Of a DNA stretch of 42,095 bases, positions 1 through 9,869 are shown piece after piece. The notes under the pieces are model-generated. The model made no database searches. It had not been told where the DNA came from and saw only the letters and a program-made list of their open reading frames with translations. Source of the stretch: Candidatus Cloacimonadota bacterium (GTDB lineage Bacteria > Cloacimonadota > Cloacimonadia > Cloacimonadales > TCS61). Both the position numbers and the translations under genes were made by a program. Location: positions 1 to 42,095 of the forward strand of contig JASUTE010000015.1 in the NCBI GenBank assembly GCA_030445745.1, written 5' to 3'. The stretch's first letter is position 1. Each line of letters starts with the position of its first letter.

Positions 1-1
1 A

Positions 2-118
2 GTAAATGCTTTTCTGCAACATCTCGGTTGGGAAAATCCAAAGTGCTACTCGATGAAAGCTGTTGAAAACATTGTCGGATTTGCTTTGCTGGGAAAATCA
101 TTAAAGTCTTTCATCTAG
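2..118 (+). CDS. C-terminal fragment of an unidentified gene cut by the left window edge
   Basis: An open frame runs from the first bases to a TAG at 116-118 and encodes about 38 residues, including the segments FLQHLGWENPKCYS and IVGFALLGKSLKSF. The residue composition looks like real protein, but I do not recognise the family; a transposase or other enzyme C-terminus is possible. The start lies outside the window, so length and function cannot be judged. Confidence 0.3.
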   Translation, partial: VNAFLQHLGWENPKCYSMKAVENIVGFALLGKSLKSFI

Positions 119-616
119 GTTAGTTCAATAAGCCTTGTTAAAGGATGTTGAGAACAACTCCATCGCTGAACACGCCCAAAATCACTTATTTACTTATAAA
201 GATCAGAAATACTACTGGTTTTTACAAAACCAATAAATTTTATCTACATTCAGTTAATATTCAGGTTTATTTTAATCCCACTATTTAAGATTTTACTCTG
301 TTTTTTGCCAATTATGCAGAACTCATCAACGTCCAGAAAGTGGTGTAAAAAGTTGAGCCAAAATTCGATCCTCATAATTTGGTTTAAGCAAAAATCAAAA
401 CAAGGAGAATAACAGCACAGGTGCAAATTAATTTAGATATGAAAGCATACTATGATAATAAGAAAAAAATTAAAACAAGCTAGAACTGAAAAGTATTTAG
501 ATCCTTTATGAGAAATTTACACACTTTTTTGGACTTGACTAAATAAAAAGTGGGAAACAGTTTCAAAATAATAAATTTGGAATAAAAAATGCATCTAAAA
601 TAGTAAAGAGGTATTT
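119..616. other. Intergenic stretch with a possible gene relic and operon leader
   Basis: No intact gene is visible. A short frame at 132-236 on the + strand ends with the protein-like segment FTYKDQKYYWFLQNQ followed by TAA. It has no start or ribosome site and may be a decayed fragment related to the truncated frame before it. The last 100 bases are AT-rich and should hold the promoter of the long downstream operon. A TTGACT at 535-540 could be a -35 element, but I see no convincing -10 at 16-18 nt. A GAGG at 607-610 is the ribosome site of the gene at 617. Confidence 0.4.
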
Positions 617-1603
617 ATGAAAGAAGTGAAATATTTGGTTTTTGTTTTAATAATTTTGACAGCTTGTGCCCAACAAAACGATCCTTTTAAGCCTGAAGAA
701 ATTTTGCAGGTAGAAACCTACTACCAAACTGGAGGATTTGCCCGTGATCTTGCGATTAGCGACAATTTGTTGTTTGTGGCTGCCGATCAAGCAGGTTTCT
801 CTATTTTCAACCGGGAAAATGGACAACAGTTGACCAACTATTATGAAACTTTTGAGAATGCACGTTTAATAGATTATGTAGCACGCGATAGTTTACTTTT
901 CATCTACGATCGCTATGGAGAATTTGCTGGAATTAGAATTTTCGATGTTGCTAACCCAACCGAACCAGCTGAGCAGATGTTGCTTACAGGACGAAACGTT
1001 GATGCCTTGAAATGTTCTTCTAATGATGCGGGAAATATTGATATTATTACTACGGCCGACAATAAGATTAAATATGGCGAATATGATGGTGTTTTTTGGT
1101 ATTCCTATTTTACCAGCTTTTATAATGCGGTGGAAGGATTCGATTTAGATGATAATTATTTCTACGTTTGCGGCGAACAGCTGGGAATCTATATTTCGGA
1201 AAAAGCAAGTGGGAATTTGGTGACAATTTTTGATACACCAGGTAGTAGTTTAGCTGTAAAGAAAGTTGACAACTTCCTGTTTGTTGCAAATAAGCAAGAG
1301 GGAATTTCAATTATCGATATTTCCCAGCTAGAACAACCAGAAGAAGTTTTTTGGCAAGATACCTCAGGTTATGCACAAAACCTTGATATTTATGCCAACT
1401 TTTTGGCTGTAGCTTCCGGTGGAGGCGGAGTTTATCTTTTTGATATTTCCGATGTGCACAATACCGAATTTTTAGATAGAGTTGATGATTCAAAAATAGG
1501 ATATACTTATCAGGTTAAATTCTTTGATGGAGCACTTTATGCTGCCACCAAAACAGGAGCTTACAAATTGAAAATAAATACAAAAAATTTGGGGGTAAAA
1601 TGA
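617..1603 (+). CDS. LVIVD-repeat beta-propeller lipoprotein
   Basis: 328 residues. The N-terminus is a lipoprotein signal: a short basic start, a hydrophobic core and the lipobox LTAC with the lipidated Cys at about residue 17. The rest is a string of repeats of about 40-45 residues resembling LVIVD units (for example DLAISDNLLFVAADQAG, VDNFLFVANKQEGISIID, ANFLAVASGGGGVYLFDIS), a pattern that folds as a beta-propeller. It should sit on the periplasmic or outer face of a membrane and probably binds protein or carbohydrate; no catalytic motif is visible. GAGG at 607-610 supports the start. The stop overlaps the next start (ATGA at 1600-1603), so it is the first gene of the secreted-protease operon and is probably translated together with the C25 protein. 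Substrate or partner is unknown. Confidence 0.75.
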   Translation: MKEVKYLVFVLIILTACAQQNDPFKPEEILQVETYYQTGGFARDLAISDNLLFVAADQAGFSIFNRENGQQLTNYYETFENARLIDYVARDSLLFIYDRYGEFAGIRIFDVANPTEPAEQMLLTGRNVDALKCSSNDAGNIDIITTADNKIKYGEYDGVFWYSYFTSFYNAVEGFDLDDNYFYVCGEQLGIYISEKASGNLVTIFDTPGSSLAVKKVDNFLFVANKQEGISIIDISQLEQPEEVFWQDTSGYAQNLDIYANFLAVASGGGGVYLFDISDVHNTEFLDRVDDSKIGYTYQVKFFDGALYAATKTGAYKLKINTKNLGVK

Positions 1604-4600
1604 GAAGAGGGCTGATTTTATTATTTATTTTTTCCTGCGCTATTCTAACAGCAGAATGGCATAGCTTAGGGGAAAAAACAGCAAAACTATTTGAAGTCAA
1701 AACATCTGATCTTGCTACTACTGAAGTTGAATTTGAGTTAGATGGATTTGAAAAAAGAAAAATTGTTGTCGATAATACTGATTACTACCAAATTAGTTAT
1801 CCAGGGGAAGGCGAATTTCTAGCAGTTGGAATGCCAGATCTTCCTCGTTTTAGCCGCCTGTTAGCTATACCAGCAGATGCACAGATGGAAGTGGAAGTGG
1901 TAGAAAAAAGCCAGGAGGTAATTTCCAATTTTCAGATTTATCCTCAGCAACCATTGCAAAGTGAAAGCAATAGACAGCAACAGCATTTTATCAAGGATAT
2001 TGATTTCTACAACAGCGATAATTTTTTCCCAAAAAAAATAGTGGAATTGGGAAAACCTGCCATTATGAGAGATTTACGAATAGTGAATTTAACAATAAAT
2101 CCTTTTCAATATAATGCTGCTAAGCAGGAGCTGAAAATATTTAAAAAACTGCGAGTGAAGGTGACTACTTCTGGCAGTAGTAGCGAAAATGTGAAGTTTC
2201 ACCAACAGGCTATTTCACGCTATTTTGAACCAATTTATAAATCTATCGTTTTGAATTATTCTGCCATTGATAGAACTAATTACCAGAGACCAAGCTATCT
2301 TTTCATCTATCCCGATAATTCTACCGTAGAGAGCACTCTACAGTTTCTTTTAGATTGGAAACACCGCAAGGGATTTCAGGTAAATGCTGTTAGCACTGCC
2401 GAAACTGGAACAAGTTTAAGTGATATAAAAAATTATATACAAGAAGCTTATGATAACTGGGAAAATCCTCCAGAATTTATCACTCTGGTCGGAGATGCAG
2501 GCGGTTCCTACTATATTCCTACTGGCAGCAGTGATGGCGGTGAAGGTGACCAATATTATGTATTGCTGGAAGGAAGTGATATACTTGCCGATGCTTTTAT
2601 TGGCCGGCTATCGTTCAACGATGTGTTTGAATTGCAGACTATAGTATCTAAAATTCTTAGCTACGAAAAAGAACCATATATGGGAAACACGAATTGGTAC
2701 AAAAAAGCAGCTTTTTTTGCTGATCCTTCCTCTTCGGGCTATTCTTGCATTAGTACCAAAATAGCTATTTCGGAAATGATGGATACCAATGTGCCACACT
2801 TTGGGGTACAGGAAGTTTACGACACATCTCATGGCAGTTGGTCAACCCAAATGCATGATTCCATTAACGGCGGAATAAGTTATTTTAACTATCGGGGTTA
2901 TATTGGTATGAGCGGCTGGGGAGCCTATGATGCAGATGATTTGAATAATGGCTATATGATGCCCTTCGTAGTTTCAATTACCTGTGGAACCGGTAGTTTT
3001 GAGGGTACTGGAGACTGTATCTCTGAACGGTTTTTAAAAACAGGTTCTCCTTCCGAACCAAGAGGTGCTATAGGTGCTATTTCTACTGCTACTATTCATA
3101 CTCATACCTGTTTTAACAACTGTGTTGATGGCGGCATATATTATGGGATTTTCGAAGATCAAATCTACCACATGGGTGGTGCTTTGAATAGAGGTAAATT
3201 GAGCCTTTATCTTAATTATCCCAGTAATCCCAGTGGAGCTGTAGATAATTTTAGTTATTGGAACAATCTGATGGGTGATCCAGGCTTGGAGTTATGGACC
3301 AATATCCCCCAGGAAATGATTGTAGAATATGAAGAAAACATAGCTTTAGGTAGCAATTATTTGGAAGTAACTGTTACAGAAGATAATGGAAGTGCTATAA
3401 AAAATGCCTGGGTTACTATCTTGAAAGGAGATGATGAAATATTTGTTTCCGACTATACGGATAGCCAGGGTAAGGTTTTACTTCCAATAAATGCCACTTT
3501 AGCTGGAGATGCCGAAATTACTGTTACCAAACACAATTTTATTCCTCACTTGGGAAGCTTGGAAATATCCGAGCAAGAAAAATTTGTTAATTCCTATGGA
3601 ATAGTGATCGATGATGATAATAGCGGAGAATCTAGTGGTAATGATGATGGTGTTGTTAGTCCAGGAGAAGAGATCGAGTTGGTAGTGAAACTGAAGAATT
3701 ATGGCGAGCAAAGTGTAAGCGAAGTAGAAGCTACTATAACATGCGAAAATCAGGATATCACTATAGAAGATGAAGTACAATTTTACGGCACTATAGAACC
3801 CAATGAAACCAGTTTCCCTGAGGATGATGTTAATATTTCTATGCCAGCTGATATGTTAAGTGGTACTGAATTGCTATTCACACTCAATATTACTGATTCA
3901 GAAAACAATAACTGGGAAGATAATTTAATAATCCCAGTGGTAGGAGCTTTTGCTAAATTTATTAGTTATCAGGTAGATGATAATAACAATGGGATTATCG
4001 ATCCAGGCGAGTCAGCCCCGCTGAATGTAACACTGATGAATATAGGCCCTATTCCAGTGGAAAATGTTGAAGGTGTGTTAAATTGTATTATCGAGGGAAT
4101 AAGCGTAAACGATTCCTTAGCTCAATTTGGTACTCTGGTTCCAGGAACGGAAATCACAAATACCGATAATAATTTTACAATTTCAGTTGAACCACAGATT
4201 CTTCCAAATAGCCAAATTCCTTGTCGTCTATTACTTACCAATGAATCAGGATTTCAGCAATCTATCAGCTTTATATTGAATGTAGGCGAAATAGATGTAA
4301 GTGACCCCTTAGGAAGAGATGAATATGGTTATTATGCTTATGAAGATATAGATACCAATTACAGTTTAGCTCCATTTTATAATTGGATCGAGATAGATGC
4401 GGACCTAGGTGGAGCTGGCACTGAAATATCTTTGAGCGATCCAGGCGATACTGGTGATGTAGAAACAATTGACTTGCCTTTTACCATGAAGATGTATGGC
4501 AGAGAATATGATACGATTTCAGTGTGTTCCAACGGGTGGCTGTCACCTGGGCATACAGAACAAGCTTCGTTTATGAACTGGCAAATTCCAGGTCCCCTAG

Positions 4601-6873
4601 GACCATCACCAATGATAGCTGTTTTTTGGGATGACCTAAAAACTGCTACAGGCGATATTTGGTATTACTATGATGAAGCTATGAACTATTTCATCGTAGA
4701 ATGGTCTAATTTGAGAAGTGATTACGATAATGCTAATCAAACTTTCCAAGCTATCATATACGATCCCGATTTCTATACCACACCCTACGGTGATTCCGAT
4801 ATTTTATTTCAATATAAAGAGATACACAATACCGATCAAGGTTCTTATGGAGGTTGGGTAGAACATGGAGAATTTGCCACAATAGGTTTGGAAAATCATT
4901 ATAGCGATATTGGTTTGCAATATACATACAGTAACCAATATCCTGCAGCTTGTGCCGAGTTGCAGGATGAGCGTGCTATTTTATTTACAACCCGTTCAGC
5001 AGAAGTGTTGCAACCTCCACAGATGCAGATCGGCCAAACTCAGTTCAGCTTCGCCTTACAAGAAAACGATAGCGATAGCCGCACTATGTCTATTTCTAAT
5101 TTAGGAGAATCCAATTTAACCTATTCTTTCAGTAAACAGTATTTAAATCAGAAAGATTCAGGGGGGCCAGATGAATTTGGCTATGAATGGAAAGATAGCA
5201 ACGATATTGCAGGGCCAAATTACAATTGGCGTGATATAAGTGATGAAGCCATACCTGTAGAATTTCCTCATAATGATGAATCCAGTGGTATGATACCTTT
5301 AGATTTTTCTTTTAACTATTATGGTCAGCAGTATGATCAGTTTAGAATAAATCCGAACGGCTGGATTGGATTTGGAAACGATTGGACAGACTACCATAAC
5401 TATTCGATTCCTGATCCTGATGCACCTTTGGCTGCTATATTTGGCCTGTGGGATGATTTATATCCTGAAGATGACGAAGGCGGGGATGGACAGGTATATT
5501 ACTATAGCGATTCCGATAGTTTGGTTGTTTGGTATAACAACGTTATTCATTATCCGGGACAAACCAACGGTACTTACGATTTTCAGATAATTATTTATGA
5601 AAATGGTGGAATCTTATTCCAATACAGAACCTTACAAGGAGAATTGAGTTCTGCAACAATAGGTATTCAAGACCACAATGGCAATATTGGTTTGCAGGTA
5701 GCATATAACCAAAATTATTTGGAAGAAAATCTGGCGATTAAATTTACCAAACAGATTGATTGGTTGCAATTAGATGAACCTAGTGGCTTTATAGCTGGCG
5801 GAGAAACAAAACTAATTCATCTTACAGCCAGTTCACAAGAGTTAACTTATGGAAATTACGAATGTAATTTAATATTGTCTACAAATGACCCTGATAACAG
5901 TTATTTAGAAATTCCGGTAGAGCTTTTTGTGGTTTCCGAATTACCCGATATTGCAGTTTCAGAAGAAGAGCTTGATTTTGGAGCTGTAGCAGTGCAAGAA
6001 ATAGCTACTGAAACTCTTACTATCCAAAATACGGGCGTAAATCTTTTGGAAATTTATTCAATGGATATCAATAATACAGCTTTCAATTGTAATACCAATA
6101 CCCTTAGTTTACAGCCGGGTGAACAGCAGGAAATTGAGATTGATTTTGAACCCGGAGAAGTAATGGAATATTCAGCGCAACTTGTTTTGACTTCCAACGA
6201 TCCTGATGAAGCCAATTTAGCTGTTGATCTTATAGGCATTGGAGTTATAGCTGGTGAACCCGATATTCAAGTAGATGTGGAAGCACTAGATTTTGGCCAA
6301 ATCGAGGTAGGCCAAGATAGTTTAAAAACAGTGCTTCTAAAAAATAATGGTGAATTGAGCCTGGAAATAAGTGAAATAATCTTAGAATCGGAGGTTTTCA
6401 GTTACACCCCGCAAATAACCACGATAGAACCTGGAAGTTCACAGCAGTTAACTGTAACTTTTGCTCCTTTGGCAGCAGAAATATATGAAAGTAATCTGCA
6501 GATAATAAGCAATGATCCAGACCAGAGCGAAATAGAAATAAGTTTAACTGGAGAGGGCTTTATTCCTTCTGGAAACAGCAATCCAGATATTCCCATAAAA
6601 ACAGCTCTTTTAGGTAATTATCCCAACCCATTTAATCCCGAAACAGCAGTGAAATTCTCGTTAAATAAACCTGGGAATGTAGAACTTTCGATTTACAATT
6701 TAAAAGGGCAGTTGGTGAAAAAGCTTGTAGAGGAAAGGATGGAGCCGGGTTATTATAATTTTATTTGGCATGGTGAAGATAGTTATGGCAACAGCGTAAG
6801 TAGTGGAGTTTATTTTTATAAACTTCGTACCGCAGATAAATTACAGATAAAAAAAATGATGTTAATAAAATAG
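1600..6873 (+). CDS. Gingipain-like C25 peptidase family protein, multidomain, with C-terminal sorting domain
   Basis: 1757 residues, exported. Order of parts: signal peptide (1-18); C25-type propeptide (about 40-215); C25 peptidase-like domain (about 230-565, ending MGDPGLELW); an Ig/carboxypeptidase-regulatory-like domain (about 580-660); two CARDB-like modules, each opening with an Asp-rich PGE segment (about 671 and 793); two related jelly-roll modules (about 901 and 1189, with SNGW and PNGW turns and VFWDDL/GLWDDL); two ASH-type modules (about 1449 and 1554, each with LDFG); and a C-terminal sorting-type domain with NYPNPFNP at 1673. The nucleophile Cys is at 462 in SITCGTGSF. The gingipain GHG histidine position reads RGYIG (Tyr434), so activity is uncertain. 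ATGA overlap with the lipoprotein gene; 13 nt to the next gene. It may be a protease or a peptidase-derived surface adhesin. Confidence 0.85.
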   Translation: MRRGLILLFIFSCAILTAEWHSLGEKTAKLFEVKTSDLATTEVEFELDGFEKRKIVVDNTDYYQISYPGEGEFLAVGMPDLPRFSRLLAIPADAQMEVEVVEKSQEVISNFQIYPQQPLQSESNRQQQHFIKDIDFYNSDNFFPKKIVELGKPAIMRDLRIVNLTINPFQYNAAKQELKIFKKLRVKVTTSGSSSENVKFHQQAISRYFEPIYKSIVLNYSAIDRTNYQRPSYLFIYPDNSTVESTLQFLLDWKHRKGFQVNAVSTAETGTSLSDIKNYIQEAYDNWENPPEFITLVGDAGGSYYIPTGSSDGGEGDQYYVLLEGSDILADAFIGRLSFNDVFELQTIVSKILSYEKEPYMGNTNWYKKAAFFADPSSSGYSCISTKIAISEMMDTNVPHFGVQEVYDTSHGSWSTQMHDSINGGISYFNYRGYIGMSGWGAYDADDLNNGYMMPFVVSITCGTGSFEGTGDCISERFLKTGSPSEPRGAIGAISTATIHTHTCFNNCVDGGIYYGIFEDQIYHMGGALNRGKLSLYLNYPSNPSGAVDNFSYWNNLMGDPGLELWTNIPQEMIVEYEENIALGSNYLEVTVTEDNGSAIKNAWVTILKGDDEIFVSDYTDSQGKVLLPINATLAGDAEITVTKHNFIPHLGSLEISEQEKFVNSYGIVIDDDNSGESSGNDDGVVSPGEEIELVVKLKNYGEQSVSEVEATITCENQDITIEDEVQFYGTIEPNETSFPEDDVNISMPADMLSGTELLFTLNITDSENNNWEDNLIIPVVGAFAKFISYQVDDNNNGIIDPGESAPLNVTLMNIGPIPVENVEGVLNCIIEGISVNDSLAQFGTLVPGTEITNTDNNFTISVEPQILPNSQIPCRLLLTNESGFQQSISFILNVGEIDVSDPLGRDEYGYYAYEDIDTNYSLAPFYNWIEIDADLGGAGTEISLSDPGDTGDVETIDLPFTMKMYGREYDTISVCSNGWLSPGHTEQASFMNWQIPGPLGPSPMIAVFWDDLKTATGDIWYYYDEAMNYFIVEWSNLRSDYDNANQTFQAIIYDPDFYTTPYGDSDILFQYKEIHNTDQGSYGGWVEHGEFATIGLENHYSDIGLQYTYSNQYPAACAELQDERAILFTTRSAEVLQPPQMQIGQTQFSFALQENDSDSRTMSISNLGESNLTYSFSKQYLNQKDSGGPDEFGYEWKDSNDIAGPNYNWRDISDEAIPVEFPHNDESSGMIPLDFSFNYYGQQYDQFRINPNGWIGFGNDWTDYHNYSIPDPDAPLAAIFGLWDDLYPEDDEGGDGQVYYYSDSDSLVVWYNNVIHYPGQTNGTYDFQIIIYENGGILFQYRTLQGELSSATIGIQDHNGNIGLQVAYNQNYLEENLAIKFTKQIDWLQLDEPSGFIAGGETKLIHLTASSQELTYGNYECNLILSTNDPDNSYLEIPVELFVVSELPDIAVSEEELDFGAVAVQEIATETLTIQNTGVNLLEIYSMDINNTAFNCNTNTLSLQPGEQQEIEIDFEPGEVMEYSAQLVLTSNDPDEANLAVDLIGIGVIAGEPDIQVDVEALDFGQIEVGQDSLKTVLLKNNGELSLEISEIILESEVFSYTPQITTIEPGSSQQLTVTFAPLAAEIYESNLQIISNDPDQSEIEISLTGEGFIPSGNSNPDIPIKTALLGNYPNPFNPETAVKFSLNKPGNVELSIYNLKGQLVKKLVEERMEPGYYNFIWHGEDSYGNSVSSGVYFYKLRTADKLQIKKMMLIK

Positions 6874-6886
6874 AAAGGATTCCAAA

Positions 6887-9868
6887 ATGAAAAAAGTTAT
6901 CGTTACCACCTTTTTACTTCTAATATTTAATTTTATTTTAGCTCAAGCTGTTTGGCAGCAAGATGGTATTCCTGTGCGCCAAGGAGTAAATATAGAATGG
7001 AGCAGAGCTGCAGCCAGCGTAGAAGATGGCGGAGTAGTTTATACTTGGTCCGATACCCGCTTAGGTGATCGAGATGTGTGGGCTCAGAAAATAGATAGTG
7101 AAGGCAATGAGCTTTGGGGCGAAAATGGCACACTTATAAACGACCAGATCAATCGCCAGGAAGATATTGTGGTTATAGATGTGGGCAATAATGAAGTTGT
7201 TGTTGCCTGGGTAGATTTTCGTAATGAAGATGCCGGAGATATTTATGCGCAGAAATTAGATTCTGCTGGCAATATTATGTGGGCAGAAGCTGGAGTACCC
7301 CTATGCTTAGCTGCCAATATCCAAATATCTCTGAACATTGTTAGTGATGATGCAGGGGGAGCATATGTGTTGTGGATAGACAAGCGAGCTTCCAATACCG
7401 ATATTTATGCAACCCATATTTTAAGTTCAGGTAATATAGCTGATGGCTGGGAAGTAGATGGTAATGCCGTTGTAGTTATGAATGGAGATCAAAATCAGCA
7501 CTCTTTTCGGAAGGACGGTACTGGCAAAGCTGTAGTGGTATGGCACGATAAACGTGATGCTGAAGATGAAGATCTTTATATGCAAAGATTAGGCGAAAAT
7601 GGTCAAATGATGTGGGGTGAAAATGGTATCTTGTTGTGCGGAGAGCCAGGAGCACAAGAAAGCGCTAAACTTATTCAAATGGAAGACACAGGTATGGTAG
7701 TGGTTTGGCGCGATAAACGCAACGATAACGATGGTGATATCTATGCCAGAAAAGTGAATTTGGATGGTAGTTTTGCTTGGTCTAACGAAGTGGTGATATA
7801 CGAAGGAAGCGGAATTCAGCGAAATCCGCGTTTAGCTTCTGGTTCCGATAATTCAGTATTAGCTGTATGGGAAGATGGACGTAATGATTCCTATTACAAA
7901 GATATTTTTGCTCAGAAAATCGCTGCTGATGGTAATCTAAACTGGGATTCTAATGGAAAAGCTGTATGTGTGGAAGCAAATGACCAGCTGAATCCACGCC
8001 TAACTGCAGATGCTAATGGAGGGGCATGGCTTATTTGGGATGATGGCCGCCAATTTGGTCATCCTCAGGAAGATATCTACATACAGCACCTCAGCAATAG
8101 CGGTGAAGAATTACTTACTGCTAATGGCCAGGTGGTTTGTGATGCTGCTAATCAACAATTTTCACCTCTATTGCGTCGCAGTGGAGAAAATATTTTTGCT
8201 TATTGGGGCGATAATCGTGAAAGCTCTACCGGCATGTATTTGCAGATCTATGATTCTGCTGGTAATGCTCAATTAGCCGAAAATGGCAAATTGATTTATT
8301 ATGGTCTCTGTGGAGATGCGATTAATTTCCAATTTTTGGAAAATGGCTCCAATCCAGTCATAGTTTGGGAAGATACCCGAAATGCGATTTCAGCCAATCA
8401 GATCTATATGCAGGTACTGACAGAAAATGGTGAGTTTAACTTAGCCGAAAATGGCGAACCTGTAACAGAGATGACAGGAGCTGATCAGGAAAACATGGAT
8501 GCAGTCATCAATTCCGCTGGTACTGAAATAGCCATGGTTTGGGAAGAGAATCGTTCCGATTTTAAACAGATATATGCTCAAGCTGTAGATTCACAAAATA
8601 ATTCGCTTTGGAACTTGCAGGGTGTGCATTTGGGAGAAAATTTGATAGCACAGCAAGAGCTTCCTAAAATTTCCTACAAGCAGGCCGAAGATGCTTACTA
8701 TACTGGTTGGGCAGATTTCCGCAATTTCGAATTTGCCATTTTCGGACAAAAAATACAAAATAATGTAAAACAGTGGGATAATTCTGGTAAACTGATTGCT
8801 GACCGTGATGGTAACGATAAATTAAACGATATTGTACAAAATTATTATATTTGGCAAAGTGGTTCCTACAATGAGCTGGACATCTATATGCTGAAAGTAG
8901 ATGAAAATGGTGATCCTGCTGAAAATTGGCCTACAGATGGCTTGGAAATATGCACAGCTTCTGGAAAACAGAAAAATGCCCGTGGAATTTTGGTTCCGCA
9001 AGGTGTTTTGGTGGTTTGGGAAGATCAGCGTGATGATAATTTGGATATTTATGGACAGTTGGTGTCAGCTGAAGGAGAAAGTTTGTGGCAACCAGATGGG
9101 GAACCACTTGTGGCTTTGGCAAACGACCAGCTAATTTCCGATGCTATTTTCGAAGATTATCTATATTTAGTTTGGGAAGATTTTAGAAATGGTGAATATA
9201 AGGATGTTTATGTACAAAAATATAATTTGAATGGCGAACAGCTCTTGGCTGAAGATGGAGTTGCTATCTCTTCGGTAACTAGTAACCAAACAAATCCTGT
9301 GATTTCCCATAATCAGAACAATTTCCTGGTTACCTGGGAAGATTATCGCAATGTAGGTGGTTGCGATATCTATACTCAGTTGCTTGATGCTTTTGCGGTT
9401 CCTTTTTGGAATGAAACAGGTGAACAAGTGTGCGGAGCAATTAAGGCTCAAGATAAACCACAATCGGTAAGCGATGGCGATAACAATGTTTTCGTGATTT
9501 GGCAAGACAAACGTTCCAGCGGTAAAACAGATATTTACAATATCTATGCTCAAAAATTCGAGATTGATGATACTAGTAATTCTACCGAAGTTATCTCACC
9601 TTCCCGATTAAGGAATTACCCTAATCCTTTCAATCCAGAAACAACTATCTCTTTCCAGCTGCCCAATAATATGCTACCAGCTAAATTGGAAGTTTATAAT
9701 ATACGCGGCCGTAAAATAACTGCATATGAAATACAACCTGGTCAAAATCATGTCATTTGGAACGGAACCAGTTCCGAAGGCAATAAAGTGGCATCTGGTG
9801 TGTATTTTTATAAATTAAAACAACTTGGCAAAACCATTTCTACCCAAAAAATGCTACTGGTGAAATAA
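6887..9868 (+). CDS. Secreted propeller-repeat protein with C-terminal sorting domain
   Basis: 993 residues with a signal peptide (1-20, ending LAQA). The body is about sixteen repeats of roughly 50-55 residues, each centred on a W-x-D-x-R...D-I-Y-x-Q motif (for example VVWRDKRNDNDGDIYARKV and VTWEDYRNVGGCDIYTQLL). One copy near residue 650 is degenerate, with Arg and Asp lost. The count would suit one or two beta-propellers. The C-terminus has the family sorting-type domain with NYPNPFNP from residue 910 and ends KMLLVK. No catalytic residues are recognisable, so an adhesive or ligand-binding surface role is the modest inference. AAAGGA upstream supports the start. It lies 13 nt after the C25 gene and 1 nt before the M14 gene, so all are likely on one mRNA. 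Confidence 0.75.
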   Translation: MKKVIVTTFLLLIFNFILAQAVWQQDGIPVRQGVNIEWSRAAASVEDGGVVYTWSDTRLGDRDVWAQKIDSEGNELWGENGTLINDQINRQEDIVVIDVGNNEVVVAWVDFRNEDAGDIYAQKLDSAGNIMWAEAGVPLCLAANIQISLNIVSDDAGGAYVLWIDKRASNTDIYATHILSSGNIADGWEVDGNAVVVMNGDQNQHSFRKDGTGKAVVVWHDKRDAEDEDLYMQRLGENGQMMWGENGILLCGEPGAQESAKLIQMEDTGMVVVWRDKRNDNDGDIYARKVNLDGSFAWSNEVVIYEGSGIQRNPRLASGSDNSVLAVWEDGRNDSYYKDIFAQKIAADGNLNWDSNGKAVCVEANDQLNPRLTADANGGAWLIWDDGRQFGHPQEDIYIQHLSNSGEELLTANGQVVCDAANQQFSPLLRRSGENIFAYWGDNRESSTGMYLQIYDSAGNAQLAENGKLIYYGLCGDAINFQFLENGSNPVIVWEDTRNAISANQIYMQVLTENGEFNLAENGEPVTEMTGADQENMDAVINSAGTEIAMVWEENRSDFKQIYAQAVDSQNNSLWNLQGVHLGENLIAQQELPKISYKQAEDAYYTGWADFRNFEFAIFGQKIQNNVKQWDNSGKLIADRDGNDKLNDIVQNYYIWQSGSYNELDIYMLKVDENGDPAENWPTDGLEICTASGKQKNARGILVPQGVLVVWEDQRDDNLDIYGQLVSAEGESLWQPDGEPLVALANDQLISDAIFEDYLYLVWEDFRNGEYKDVYVQKYNLNGEQLLAEDGVAISSVTSNQTNPVISHNQNNFLVTWEDYRNVGGCDIYTQLLDAFAVPFWNETGEQVCGAIKAQDKPQSVSDGDNNVFVIWQDKRSSGKTDIYNIYAQKFEIDDTSNSTEVISPSRLRNYPNPFNPETTISFQLPNNMLPAKLEVYNIRGRKITAYEIQPGQNHVIWNGTSSEGNKVASGVYFYKLKQLGKTISTQKMLLVK

Positions 9869-9869
9869 T

